Source: Psychrobacter sp. 28M-43
Lineage (GTDB): Bacteria > Pseudomonadota > Gammaproteobacteria > Pseudomonadales > Moraxellaceae
Assembly (NCBI RefSeq): GCF_014770435.1
Contig: NZ_CP061739.1
Span: 744,001 to 808,000 of the forward strand
DNA length: 64,000 bases
Direction of reading: 5' to 3'
The notes under the pieces were generated by a model. It ran no database searches. It was not told the DNA's origin and was given only the letters and a program-made list of their open reading frames with translations. Numbering within the stretch: position 1 is the first letter of the stretch; each line of letters starts with the position of its first letter. This document shows, in pieces, positions 48,654-58,287 of the stretch. A program made the position numbers and the translations under genes.

Positions 48654-49403
48654 ATGGTAGTCAGTTTGACAAGAATGCTACAGTCATTTGGGCAAGCTCA
48701 AGATGACCTACCAACATTGGCAGCAAAGAATGCTCAGGAGATGAGCGTCAATCATGAACAGGATGCTGCTGCCGATAATGATAGCAATCACGCAGTACAA
48801 GAGCGTTCTACACTAACTCCGCCTGAACGTGTAAACCGTATATGTGATGCGTTGGCACAAGTGAGTGATAGCCAATCATCCACGCCTTTGACTGATCGCT
48901 ATCTGAGTAATCGTGCTCAAATGCGCCCAACCAATAGACCGCCTTTTGACCCAGATACTTTGTGGTATCTCAAACATGGACGTTGTCCGATTATGACTGA
49001 GCTTGTTGATGTGGTCGATGAGGCCACCCTAAATGCCATGCCTATTGAAGCCGTTGCGATACTAGATCGTATCAACGGTAAGCTAAAGCGTTATCGTGAG
49101 TGGAGTAGTGAGCTGAACGAACAGCAACAGCAGCAACATAATGAGCGTCAGTTCGTCATCGATAAGCTAGTGTCCGAAAGTATCCCTGAAGCATTACATC
49201 ATTATGAGCAGCTACAACGATTTAGTCCGCATCGCACTAAAAAAAATATGGTGCAGGGCAAGATGACGGCCGGTGATATGCTGACAGATTTGTTTTTAGA
49301 GATTGATTATGAGCTTGACGAATTGTTAGATGAATTGCATCAGACAGTTTTGAACCGCCTTGCCTCAACCCACCGTTATGTTAAGAGCCGTACGCAAAGT
49401 TAA
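48654..49403 (+). CDS. Unknown protein, first of three tandem paralogues
   Basis: A 249-residue polar protein of unknown function. The first 110 residues are variable and low in hydrophobicity. From about residue 130 it shares a helical domain with the two following genes: LDRINGK, a Gln-rich spacer (EQQQQQHNE), QFVIDKLVSESIPEALHHYEQL, and an acidic helix pair ending near RLASTHRYVKSR. No signal peptide or membrane helix is seen. The frame opens at 48600, but this ATG has GAGGGG 11 bases upstream. Confidence 0.7.
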   Translation: MVVSLTRMLQSFGQAQDDLPTLAAKNAQEMSVNHEQDAAADNDSNHAVQERSTLTPPERVNRICDALAQVSDSQSSTPLTDRYLSNRAQMRPTNRPPFDPDTLWYLKHGRCPIMTELVDVVDEATLNAMPIEAVAILDRINGKLKRYREWSSELNEQQQQQHNERQFVIDKLVSESIPEALHHYEQLQRFSPHRTKKNMVQGKMTAGDMLTDLFLEIDYELDELLDELHQTVLNRLASTHRYVKSRTQS

Positions 49404-49578
49404 ATGTTCTTTGATAACGTTTTCTCTCGTACACTCGCAAAGGTTAAGTATTATCAAAAAACACAATCGACCCAGTGCATAACAATATAGGGCTTTAATA
49501 GAGCCTTATTTTTTTGTTTAATAATAACAACCATAAGAAATCAGCCACGACATTCTGATAAGTAATAAGGACAATATA

Positions 49579-50265
49579 ATGACCCAAATGACTGCGATGT
49601 TCGTAATGTTTGTTTTGTATGGGCTGTTGCCAGCGGCTGGGTTATATCTAGGTTATCGTGGCATTAAAAAAGTCACAGCACCCAAAATGCTCGAATATAA
49701 GGCGATGCCGCAACTGGGTTATATACCTGAAAAAAGCCTACCCGTTGAAGTTAAAACCGCTTTGGAGCAAATTAATACAAAGGGTGAAAAGCTGCGTGTC
49801 ATGTATGGCGATACCAATAATGATGGCAAGATTGATGACAAAGATACCGTCAATGAAACTTATATTATGATTCAAAACTTAATGGATAGGCACGTGCCAC
49901 AAGCCGTCGCTGACTATCGTCGCTTGCACGATTTAGATGTGACAGATAGTGCGCTTGCTGATAATACCAAAATTAAGCATTCTAATGTCACGGGCAAAGA
50001 AGCCTTGTTAGACGTGCTTAAGACAATTAACACACAGTTCGATGACCTGCTCAACGCGTCATATCATCAAGACGGTCAAAAACTACTTGCGACCAATCGC
50101 TATCTCCAAAAACGTTTTGATAACCCTACTAGCAACACAGAGTTTCAAAAGCCCGATAGCAATGTCAGTAGTAATGCCAATAATAATGCTAGCAGTGAGG
50201 TAAATATCCAAGCGATTGAAAGCCCAACTGGTGAAAATGTGAGTGCTAAAGACATTAAGCTATAA
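49579..50265 (+). CDS. Membrane-anchored paralogue with an EF-hand-like loop
   Basis: A 228-residue protein with an N-terminal membrane helix (residues about 7-26) and then the domain shared with its two neighbours (LEQINTK, YIMIQNLMDRHVPQAVADYRRL, a C-terminal helix ending LLATNRYLQKRF). Between the first two helices it has DTNNDGKIDDKD (78-89), which fits the 12-residue calcium loop of EF-hands and dockerins (D-x-N-x-D-G-x-I-x-x-x-D). The tail after 180 is Asn/Ser-rich. AAGG lies eight bases before the ATG. Function unknown. Confidence 0.75.
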   Translation: MTQMTAMFVMFVLYGLLPAAGLYLGYRGIKKVTAPKMLEYKAMPQLGYIPEKSLPVEVKTALEQINTKGEKLRVMYGDTNNDGKIDDKDTVNETYIMIQNLMDRHVPQAVADYRRLHDLDVTDSALADNTKIKHSNVTGKEALLDVLKTINTQFDDLLNASYHQDGQKLLATNRYLQKRFDNPTSNTEFQKPDSNVSSNANNNASSEVNIQAIESPTGENVSAKDIKL

Positions 50266-50305
50266 ATACAAAGTTGAATGGTGAAAGGGTAAAGAGCAAG
50301 CGTAT

Positions 50306-50857
50306 ATGAGTATCTTAATAGGCATCGGTATTGTAACGACCGTCACTACCTTTTATCTAGGTAGAAAAGGCTGGCAGGCTTTTCATAAAGCCGTCGGTAT
50401 CTCACCTGGCGTACTTACTTATCAGGATTACGATGCGCCCTTGTCATTAGCCACATTAAGCTTGCAGCAGCTAACGTTAAATAAACAGCACTTAAAAAAC
50501 TTATCTGAGCAGCAACTACGCCAGTTAAAACGTATTGATGAAAAAGTAAGCAGCTATCACGCTTATCAAGCAGTCATATATGCTCAACATAAGACACCAG
50601 CGGTAACAGAAGCACAGTTTGTGTTGAATAAAATGTTGCAAACACGGTTACCCGAAATGCTAGCCACTCATTATCAGTTAACAAATATAAATGTCACTAA
50701 TGAGAATAACGAAAAGAGGTTAGAGGCTAGTGAGTTATTGCAGAGTGTTTTAGATAGTATCGAACAGCGTTTGGACAGGCTACTGGCGCAAATGGATGAG
50801 GAACAGCTACAAGAGCTGCGAGTCATGAAGCACTATATTAATAGCCACGATAGCTGA
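50306..50857 (+). CDS. Membrane-anchored unknown protein, third tandem paralogue
   Basis: A 183-residue protein with a short N-terminal membrane helix (about 2-17) followed by YLGRKGW, like the YLGYRGIK after the helix of the preceding gene. The shared domain is LKRIDEK, QFVLNKMLQTRLPEMLATHYQL and a C-terminal helix ending LRVMKHYINSH. It lacks the calcium-like loop. It follows its paralogue by 40 bp and is probably in the same transcript. Confidence 0.75.
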   Translation: MSILIGIGIVTTVTTFYLGRKGWQAFHKAVGISPGVLTYQDYDAPLSLATLSLQQLTLNKQHLKNLSEQQLRQLKRIDEKVSSYHAYQAVIYAQHKTPAVTEAQFVLNKMLQTRLPEMLATHYQLTNINVTNENNEKRLEASELLQSVLDSIEQRLDRLLAQMDEEQLQELRVMKHYINSHDS

Positions 50858-50922
50858 GCGGCTATATCTATACTGAGCAACTGTGACGCCTGTAAACTGT
50901 GACGCCCATAAAGAGACACAAA

Positions 50923-50963
50923 AAAAGCGGTCAATGACTATTCATCATTGACCGCTTTTTTAT
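50923..50963. terminator. Bidirectional terminator between the paralogue cluster and rluB
   Basis: Perfect arms AAAAGCGGTCAATGA and TCATTGACCGCTTTT around a seven-base loop, with A residues on the left and T residues on the right. It ends both the plus-strand paralogue transcript and the convergent rluB. Confidence 0.93.
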
Positions 50964-51012
50964 GTTTATTCTAAATCTATTTAAGACTTAGAATAATGTT
51001 AAACCAATTTAA

Positions 51013-51942
51013 CTAGCGCTTATCATTGCGATCACGGGTGTTACGTGTACCGCGGCTAGCAGGGCTAGCACTACTTTTAGGTTTCGCGCTGTTATTACGG
51101 TTATCACTACGAGTATCAGTGCGACGCGCTTTAAGCGGCTTGTTTCTGATACGTTCTTGCTTTTCTTTGGCTGCGCCATGTAGACCCGTGCCATAACGTG
51201 GACGCAAGCTGACCAAATCCGTCAACGTGTTGATTTCTTTTTTATCAAGCTCTAAGAAACGACCAGTACGTAGCTCTTTTGGTAGAACAATCGTGCCATA
51301 GCGCGTGCGTAGTAGACGACTAACTTTTAGACCTTGTGACTCAAATAAACGACGTACTTCGCGGTTACGGCCTTCTTTTAGCTGGACGTGATACCATTTG
51401 TTGACGCCTTCGCCGCCGCCTTCTTTGATGTCTTCAAATTTTGCAAGGCCATCTTCTAGCATGACACCAGCGGTCAATGCACGGGCGATATCAGGCGTTA
51501 CTTCACCCAATACACGTACCGCATATTCACGAGTAACTTCACCAGATGGATGCATCAAGCGATGCGCCATTTCGCCATCGTTAGTAAATAACAATAGGCC
51601 AGTTGAGTTAATGTCCAAGCGTCCAACCATTACCCAGCGGTCATGTGTTAGCTTTGGCAAACGTTCAAAGACAGTTGGGCGACCTTCTGGATCTTTAGCC
51701 GAGCAAACTTCGCCTTCAGGCTTGTAGTAAGCGATAACACGGCGACGCTTCTCGTTTTCAGAAGTGTATTTGATTTGACGGCCATCAACGCGAATCTCAT
51801 CACCTTGCGAGACACGATCACCGATGGTCGCAGGACCATTATTAACCGTTACGCGGCCAGATTTGATGACTTCTTCCATTTGACGGCGTGAACCAAGTCC
51901 CATACGGGCTAGTGCTTTCTGTAATTTTTCATCTTTCATCAT
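51013..51942 (-). CDS. rluB: 23S rRNA pseudouridine synthase RluB
   Basis: Makes the pseudouridine at position 2605 (E. coli numbering) of 23S rRNA. It has an N-terminal S4 domain (KALARMGLGSRRQMEEVI), then the RsuA/RluB core with the catalytic Asp in GRLDINSTGLLLFTNDG and a later NREVRRLF. The last 50 residues are a basic, Ser/Asn/Arg-rich tail, common in RluB. Two adjacent ATGs are possible; AAGGA fits either. RluE/RluF are less likely given the S4 domain and long tail. Confidence 0.92.
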   Translation of the reverse strand: MMKDEKLQKALARMGLGSRRQMEEVIKSGRVTVNNGPATIGDRVSQGDEIRVDGRQIKYTSENEKRRRVIAYYKPEGEVCSAKDPEGRPTVFERLPKLTHDRWVMVGRLDINSTGLLLFTNDGEMAHRLMHPSGEVTREYAVRVLGEVTPDIARALTAGVMLEDGLAKFEDIKEGGGEGVNKWYHVQLKEGRNREVRRLFESQGLKVSRLLRTRYGTIVLPKELRTGRFLELDKKEINTLTDLVSLRPRYGTGLHGAAKEKQERIRNKPLKARRTDTRSDNRNNSAKPKSSASPASRGTRNTRDRNDKR

Positions 51943-52523
51943 AATATCCTTGAGTCGGTGGGTTTACATTTCTCAATGTAAAAAATTGGATTGACTATTC
52001 TACGCTATTTTAACAAATTTAGCACGTAAACCAATACCTTACTGGTTATTAATGTATAAACAAACATGGTGCTAATCAATAAAAGTTTATTAGTCGTATA
52101 CGAGATACAGACTAGAAGACTCTCAATGACTAACTATATAAGTTAATACACAGATACAAACACTTACACTATTTCGATGTTAAAAGGATAGTTCCAATCA
52201 TAAATGCAATCTAAACAAGCCCTTATTAAGCTGAATTTTTTCAAATTAAAAATAAAAACTTTATTTATTACAAAGCTGTTTTCACTTCCGTTTTTTTAAC
52301 GCTTAGTAATCTAAAGTTTGATATCAATTTTCGTAATTAGCCGTAAATAAAGGGCTTGATGAGAAATTGCAAAATAGTCACTTAATTATTTTATGACAAA
52401 TTATATGTATTGCACTGAATATAGTTTAGGTGTATATTTATTAAATATATTCTTTTTTACGAATATAAATACTGTAGTAAGGTTTTCTGGTTTGATTCAC
52501 AAATATAAATATGAGTAACTGTT
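51943..52523. promoter_or_regulatory. AT-rich intergenic region before the polysaccharide locus
   Basis: 581 bp without a credible gene. It is markedly AT-rich, especially 52200-52510, which fits the promoter region of a capsule or EPS operon. I found no JUMPstart or ops element and no confident -35/-10 pair. It must also hold the divergent rluB promoter. Confidence 0.45.
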
Positions 52524-53615
52524 ATGGTTAATAAATATTTCATTTTTGTACACAAACGCTTCTTGGTAATGAGCATATTTTGCTTGTTTCTGATGGGGTT
52601 GTTTAGTGGCTGTACGATCAACTCAGGACTTCAGTCAGGAAATCTTCCTGAATCTGGCACCTTTACCGCAGAAAACGGTCTTCAATTTCATATTCAGCCT
52701 TTAAGTCTGGCAACTTTACCGCGTACAGCGCCGCCTAGTGTGACTCAAGATCTCTTTCATTTGATCAAAACCTCTGGACGAGTCAATTATGGCATTGCGA
52801 AAGGGGATGTGCTGAATATCATTCTTACCAATTATCCAGATATTAATGCGTCAACTGCTAGCTTAACGGTAGATCAACAAGGGTATATACAGTTTCCATT
52901 GATAGGTAGAGTTCAAGCCAGTGGGCTGAGCGTGCCGCAGTTCACCGCTACGTTGCAAAGCAAACTACAGCGTTATCTCAAGTACTCAGATCCTCAAGTC
53001 AAAATTATCAATTACCGTGGCAGCAAGTTTTTCGTAGATGGTGCGGTGAAGCAGTCTGGTGAGTTTGCTATTGCTGATGTGCCAGTGTCGGTATATGGGG
53101 CTATCTCTATGGCAGGTGGTACTACTGAGACTGGGGATTCAAACAACATTGTGCTAAATCGTCAGGGCAACAGCTATCGCTTAGGAGTGCAGTCACTACA
53201 TAAAATGGGGCTGTCTGCCAATCAAATCTATCTACGAGATGGTGACTCTATTCACGTCAATAGCCAAAGCCGCAATAAAGTCTACGTGTTGGGTGAATTT
53301 GGCAAAATTGAGCCAGTTGCGATTCCAGAACAGGGGCTAAGCTTAGCGCATGTATTGGGCGAGTCAAATGGACTAAATTCCAATACGGCTAATGCAGCCA
53401 AAGTATATATCGTGCGCGACAACCCTCAGTACCAGTACACCAATATCTATTACGTCGACATGCAGAGCATCACAAGCTTGGCACTAGCCAGTCGCTTTGA
53501 CATGCAAGCCAATGACATTCTTTATGTGGATCCAACAGGCTTGGCTCGCTGGAATCGTGTGATTAGCGCGATACTACCATCAACCTCTGCCATCAACGTG
53601 ATATCAGGGTTATAA
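52524..53615 (+). CDS. wza: Wza-like polysaccharide export outer-membrane lipoprotein
   Basis: Forms the outer-membrane pore of a Wzx/Wzy-type capsule or EPS exporter. The N-terminus is a lipoprotein signal ending in the lipobox LFSGC, then a polysaccharide export domain (VLNIILTNYPDI, VDQQGYIQFPLIGRV) and SLBB-type repeats (FVDGAVKQSGEF, VYVLGEFGKIEPV). The C-terminus (LYVDPTGLARWNRVISAILP) resembles the Wza transmembrane helix. 363 residues, normal. The ATG at codon 16 would also leave an intact signal peptide. Confidence 0.92.
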   Translation: MVNKYFIFVHKRFLVMSIFCLFLMGLFSGCTINSGLQSGNLPESGTFTAENGLQFHIQPLSLATLPRTAPPSVTQDLFHLIKTSGRVNYGIAKGDVLNIILTNYPDINASTASLTVDQQGYIQFPLIGRVQASGLSVPQFTATLQSKLQRYLKYSDPQVKIINYRGSKFFVDGAVKQSGEFAIADVPVSVYGAISMAGGTTETGDSNNIVLNRQGNSYRLGVQSLHKMGLSANQIYLRDGDSIHVNSQSRNKVYVLGEFGKIEPVAIPEQGLSLAHVLGESNGLNSNTANAAKVYIVRDNPQYQYTNIYYVDMQSITSLALASRFDMQANDILYVDPTGLARWNRVISAILPSTSAINVISGL

Positions 53616-53813
53616 ATGATAGCTAGTGAAAATACGGGGTGTGCTTTGAATTTCGATACTGAGATTAAGTGAGATAAGAATAGGAAGTAGAGTGATAGAT
53701 TCTATAAGGTGCGATAAGGCAGAGAGCAATCTAACTGCAGTCAAGGGCAGTTAGGGTCTTGGAGCTAAGCGAAAGCTATTAAGCGATTAACATTGAATAA
53801 TGGGTATATGGTT

Positions 53814-56075
53814 ATGAATAATATAGATTCAAAAGACCTATCGACACCTAAGGGTGACAACGACAATGACAACATCGACTTAACGGCGCTGGTTTTGGTT
53901 TTGTTGCGTGGCTGGAAAGTCATAGCGCTCATGGCAGTAGTCGGAATCTTAATAGGATTTTTCTATACACGCTATATTAATCCGACCTTTAAGTCTGATG
54001 CGCTGATCCAAATTGAAGAAAACTCCCAAGGAGTCGATGCGCTTGGGGCGAATATCTCAGAGTTGGTCGGAGAAGAAGTGAGCAAGGCTGAGGCAGAAGC
54101 CGAGCTCATACGGTCTCGGATGATACTAGAGCCAGTCGTTGATATGCTACATCTAGACATCAAACTGACCGATCCTAATATTGGCTATCTCGATAAAATA
54201 ACAAACGACCGCATTAACACTCAGTTGAATACAAATGATGGTGTATCTTTGAGCACAAAAAACGGTTCCGTTCAAATCAATCAGTTCGATGTGTCACCAG
54301 CGTATTTAAACCAGTCTTTTACGCTATCACAGTCTGACACAGGGTTTGTCCTGAGCAATGGACTAGATGATTTTAAAGGACAATTGGGTCAGCCGCATCA
54401 GTTTAATGGGGTAAACGGTGAGATTAATATTACGGTGACTGAGCTACCTATAGACGGCTATCCTATTGGCATCACTAAGCAGACCTTAAAGACCACGACA
54501 GATGCGATTAACAGCGCATTGTCTGTGGAAGAAAAAGGCGATAAAACCAATATTATTCAGCTGTCGATGACAGGCACAAACCAACAGCAAATCACGACCA
54601 CACTTGATCAAATAGTTCAGTCTTATATCGATCAAAACCAATCTCGTGGTACGGAAGAAACGACCAAAACATTGGCTTTCATGGAAACGCAGATTCCAGC
54701 GTTAAAAGAGAAATTAGAAACCTCTGAAGCTCAGTTCAATGAGTTTCGTAAAAAGCACGGCACCATCGATGTAGGTAAAGAGGCTGAGCTATTACTAAAT
54801 GAAAAATCTCGAATCGATGAGCAGCTCAATGATCTCAAATTAAAGAGAGCAGATCTAACGACTTACTATACCAATGAGCACCCACTCGTTATCCAGATAA
54901 ATGAGCAACTAAAAGTCCTCAACAGTCGAATAGGAGCAATAGGTAGCACCGTTGCAGGACTGCCTGAAATACAGCGAGAGTTCTTAAAACTATCAGAAGA
55001 TACAGCCATTAATAGAGAGATTTACCTCACACTGCTCAAAAATTATGAACAACTAAAAATCGTTAGAGCTGGTCAGGTTGGTTATGCCCGTATTCTAGAT
55101 AGACCGACCAGTACCTTCGATACCATTGCGCCAAACAAATTCCAAATTATGCTGCTGGCGCTACTCGTAGGTACTGTACTTGGGGTAATGCTGGTTTTAA
55201 TCAGAAACTTAATTAGAAATGTCGTAAAAGACCCAGAACATCTAGAGTCTAAAACGGGAATTCCTGTCATTGCAACGATTCCACGTTCGACCTCGATATC
55301 TAAGTTAGGTGGGAACAAAAAAAATACTGGTCGGATGCTTGCGCACGTTGATTACAATGGCTTGAGTTATGAAGCAATTAAAAATTTACGGACAAACCTT
55401 TTATTCGGTAAGACGACGAAGACAGTAGATGAAAAGTCTGCTCAGACCATATTAATCACTGGAGAAAGCCCAGGTGTCGGTAAATCTTTTATTACGGCTA
55501 ATTTGTCTGAGGTATTTGCACAGCTTGACAAAAAAGTACTGATTATCGATGGAGATATGCGTTTAGGAGAGCTGCACAAAATGTTTGGTATGAATCCAGA
55601 CAGTGGTCTCACAGATTATTTACTGCAGGATAAAGATAGCTCTCTAACAGATAATGAGCCTCGATTAGATAGTGATATGGCTAAGTTAAACCTTGAGAGC
55701 TTTATTCAGCCGACTGGTATGGAGCATATCGACCTTATATCGCGGGGACGACCGTCGCATAATCCGACTTCGTTATTGATAGGAGAGAGGTTTAATCATT
55801 TGATGGCAGCGCTCAAAACGAAGTACGACTATATCGTTATTGACGCGCCACCTATATTGGCTGCATCAGACGCCATGGTATTGGCACAACACGCAGACAA
55901 AGTACTGATCGTCACTAAATTTGATCATTCAGTAGAAGGCCAGTTGGTCTATGCCATCAAACAGATGAGTAAAGCCAACGTACAAGTCGATGGCATCATA
56001 TTAAATGACATACAGCAAAGTATTCTGAATAGGTACAGCTATCACTACCATTATGCTTATGGACACAATTCGTAG
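53814..56075 (+). CDS. wzc: Wzc-like tyrosine autokinase / chain-length regulator
   Basis: Inner-membrane co-polymerase and BY-kinase that controls polymer length and export. It has an N-terminal Wzz domain between two helices (about 35-55 and 440-460), a periplasmic coiled coil, and a cytoplasmic kinase with Walker A GESPGVGKS (550-558), Walker A' LIIDGDMR and Walker B-like YIVIDAPPI. The C-terminus has a tyrosine cluster (YSYHYHYAYG). The frame opens at a TTG 21 bases earlier; the ATG chosen has GGG nine bases upstream, and 53808 is another choice. No phosphatase (wzb) gene lies beside it. Confidence 0.9.
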   Translation: MNNIDSKDLSTPKGDNDNDNIDLTALVLVLLRGWKVIALMAVVGILIGFFYTRYINPTFKSDALIQIEENSQGVDALGANISELVGEEVSKAEAEAELIRSRMILEPVVDMLHLDIKLTDPNIGYLDKITNDRINTQLNTNDGVSLSTKNGSVQINQFDVSPAYLNQSFTLSQSDTGFVLSNGLDDFKGQLGQPHQFNGVNGEINITVTELPIDGYPIGITKQTLKTTTDAINSALSVEEKGDKTNIIQLSMTGTNQQQITTTLDQIVQSYIDQNQSRGTEETTKTLAFMETQIPALKEKLETSEAQFNEFRKKHGTIDVGKEAELLLNEKSRIDEQLNDLKLKRADLTTYYTNEHPLVIQINEQLKVLNSRIGAIGSTVAGLPEIQREFLKLSEDTAINREIYLTLLKNYEQLKIVRAGQVGYARILDRPTSTFDTIAPNKFQIMLLALLVGTVLGVMLVLIRNLIRNVVKDPEHLESKTGIPVIATIPRSTSISKLGGNKKNTGRMLAHVDYNGLSYEAIKNLRTNLLFGKTTKTVDEKSAQTILITGESPGVGKSFITANLSEVFAQLDKKVLIIDGDMRLGELHKMFGMNPDSGLTDYLLQDKDSSLTDNEPRLDSDMAKLNLESFIQPTGMEHIDLISRGRPSHNPTSLLIGERFNHLMAALKTKYDYIVIDAPPILAASDAMVLAQHADKVLIVTKFDHSVEGQLVYAIKQMSKANVQVDGIILNDIQQSILNRYSYHYHYAYGHNS

Positions 56076-56133
56076 TTAGTTACTGTTCATTGTCCATGGC
56101 AAACGAGCGTCATAACTTAAGTAGGTGGATCTT

Positions 56134-58155
56134 ATGTTTATAAAAACAGAGTCTAACAATGCTTATCACACGCCAAGTGACCTCAATCGATGGTCGAAGC
56201 GTATGACGCTGTTTTTATTAGCCTTACCACGCTTTGCGAAATGCTCTATCTTATTTGGTATCGACTTTTCGGTTGCTGTCCTTTGCTTGGTAGCGGCATT
56301 GGCACTGCGTCAGGGTTATGTCGACGATCAAATTGGCCTTACGGTATTAGCTTTTTATGCATTGATACCTGTCGTCAGCTTGTATCTGATTGGCTTTTAT
56401 AGAGGCGCCTCTAGAGGGTTTTTCGATGCGGCGATGGGTCGAGTACTACAGTTATTTTTATTACTTATTATCGTTTATCAGTTCATCATTTATGTAAATC
56501 CAGTATCAATGATGCCGCGCTCAGCGCCAATTATATTTCTATTCTTATTCTTTATTTGGTTGTGGAACAGTCGGCTAATGATTCGTGGGTTGCTGAATCG
56601 ACTACAGAAACCAGACAATCAAGATCGCCTAGATAGTTGCTGTGATAACGTGATTATTTATGGTGCAGGATCGGCTGGTAGAGAGCTATTAGAGAGCTTG
56701 AGACATTCTCATAAATACAATGTAGTGGCATATATCGATGATGATCCGCAGCTGATAGGGGCTTATCTACATGGTAAAAAAATATATGCCGCTCATGCGT
56801 TACCTTGGTTAATAGAAAAATTAAATGTCGCGCAAGTGATTTTGGCAATGCCTTCTATGAGCCGTGGTCGTAAAAAACAGATTATGGATAGCATGTCAGG
56901 CGTTTCTGTCAAATTAAAAGATTTACCGAGCTTACGAGAGCTTGCTGATGAGATCGTAACAGTCAGCCATATACGTCCGGTCGATATATTAGATGTACTT
57001 GAAAGAGAGACTGTCGAACCAGTTGCTGAGCTCCTCCAAAAAAACATCACGGGTAAAAACGTACTCGTAACAGGGGCAGGGGGTTCTATTGGTAGTGAGC
57101 TGTGTAGACAAATCATGAAAAACAAACCTGCATGTTTGGTGTTATACGAGCAGTCTGAATATGCTTTGTACACAATCGATCAGGAACTTAGAAGCCTTGT
57201 CTCTAGTAACGTCGCTAGTAATGTCATTAGTGATATTGAGTATCAAAATATCGAGATTGTTAGCATCATTGGAAGCGTGGGTAACGAAAAAAAATTAATC
57301 AATATATTCGAAAAATACCATATAAAAACGATTTATCACGCTGCAGCATACAAACATGTACCGATTGTCGAGTCCAATCCATTTGAAGGCACGATTAACA
57401 ATACTAAAGGCACCTACCATTGTGCTTGTGCTGCGGTAAAGGCTCACGTTGATACATTTGTACTGATCTCTACTGACAAAGCAGTGCGACCGACCAACGT
57501 AATGGGAGCCTCCAAACGCTTAGCTGAACTCGTCTGCCAAGGACTGAGCCAAAGTAACAGTCATACGTGTTTTAGTATGGTGCGTTTCGGCAACGTTTTG
57601 GGTTCATCAGGATCTGTGGTACCACTTTTCACCAAACAAATTGAGCAGGGTGGTCCTATTACCATCACCCATCCAGACATCACGCGCTACTTTATGACCA
57701 TACCGGAAGCGGCCAGTTTGGTTATTCAAGCAGGGGCCATGGCGTTCGGTGGTGAAGTATTTGTGCTTGATATGGGTGCACCCGTCAAAATCGTCGATCT
57801 TGCAAAACGTATGATTCGTCTGACAGGGTGCGAGCTAAAAGATGCGAGCAATCCTAATGGTGATATCGAAATTGTGTTTACTGGATTGAGACCAGGTGAA
57901 AAGCTCTATGAAGAGTTAATCATTGGTGCCGACAACATAGAGACCACGTTTCATCCACTCATTATGCAAGCAATGGAGCATAGTTTTCCATTGGAAGACA
58001 TCGAAGCTATCTTGTTTGAGTTTATCGAAAGATCAAAGCGGCACGATACTGAATGGTTGAAAGCACAGTTTAGGACTTTCGTTGAAGGCTACCGAGAAAA
58101 CGATGACGCTGATGTCACACAGAAAGATGTAGAGCAGTTAGAGGTGGTTGGTTAA
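56134..58155 (+). CDS. Membrane UDP-sugar 4,6-dehydratase (WbpM/PglF/CapD family)
   Basis: Makes UDP-4-keto-6-deoxy-HexNAc, the precursor of bacillosamine- or QuiNAc/FucNAc-type sugars. Four to five N-terminal helices (about 20-150) precede a CoA-binding-like domain (YGAGSAGRELL) and the SDR domain with GAGGSIGSELCRQI, the STDKAVRPTNVMGASKR active-site segment (where a Tyr is replaced, as is usual in long-form enzymes) and RFGNVLGSSGSVVPLF. The 673 residues are normal. AGGTGG five bases upstream selects this ATG over a GTG nine bases earlier. Confidence 0.92.
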   Translation: MFIKTESNNAYHTPSDLNRWSKRMTLFLLALPRFAKCSILFGIDFSVAVLCLVAALALRQGYVDDQIGLTVLAFYALIPVVSLYLIGFYRGASRGFFDAAMGRVLQLFLLLIIVYQFIIYVNPVSMMPRSAPIIFLFLFFIWLWNSRLMIRGLLNRLQKPDNQDRLDSCCDNVIIYGAGSAGRELLESLRHSHKYNVVAYIDDDPQLIGAYLHGKKIYAAHALPWLIEKLNVAQVILAMPSMSRGRKKQIMDSMSGVSVKLKDLPSLRELADEIVTVSHIRPVDILDVLERETVEPVAELLQKNITGKNVLVTGAGGSIGSELCRQIMKNKPACLVLYEQSEYALYTIDQELRSLVSSNVASNVISDIEYQNIEIVSIIGSVGNEKKLINIFEKYHIKTIYHAAAYKHVPIVESNPFEGTINNTKGTYHCACAAVKAHVDTFVLISTDKAVRPTNVMGASKRLAELVCQGLSQSNSHTCFSMVRFGNVLGSSGSVVPLFTKQIEQGGPITITHPDITRYFMTIPEAASLVIQAGAMAFGGEVFVLDMGAPVKIVDLAKRMIRLTGCELKDASNPNGDIEIVFTGLRPGEKLYEELIIGADNIETTFHPLIMQAMEHSFPLEDIEAILFEFIERSKRHDTEWLKAQFRTFVEGYRENDDADVTQKDVEQLEVVG

Positions 58156-58287
58156 GGGATAGTAATGATATTAATTAACGGTGATAGGGTTGATATTGAA
58201 AAGATGATGAAATCACTTATTGGTAAGATTGTTTAGGATATGGTGATTTATATAAGTGCTATGACATACCAAATTGGATAATGAATA

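Noticed and set aside
52100..52523. JUMPstart/ops element or phage-derived segment before the EPS locus
   Set aside because: No matching sequence was seen; only low GC content distinguishes it.
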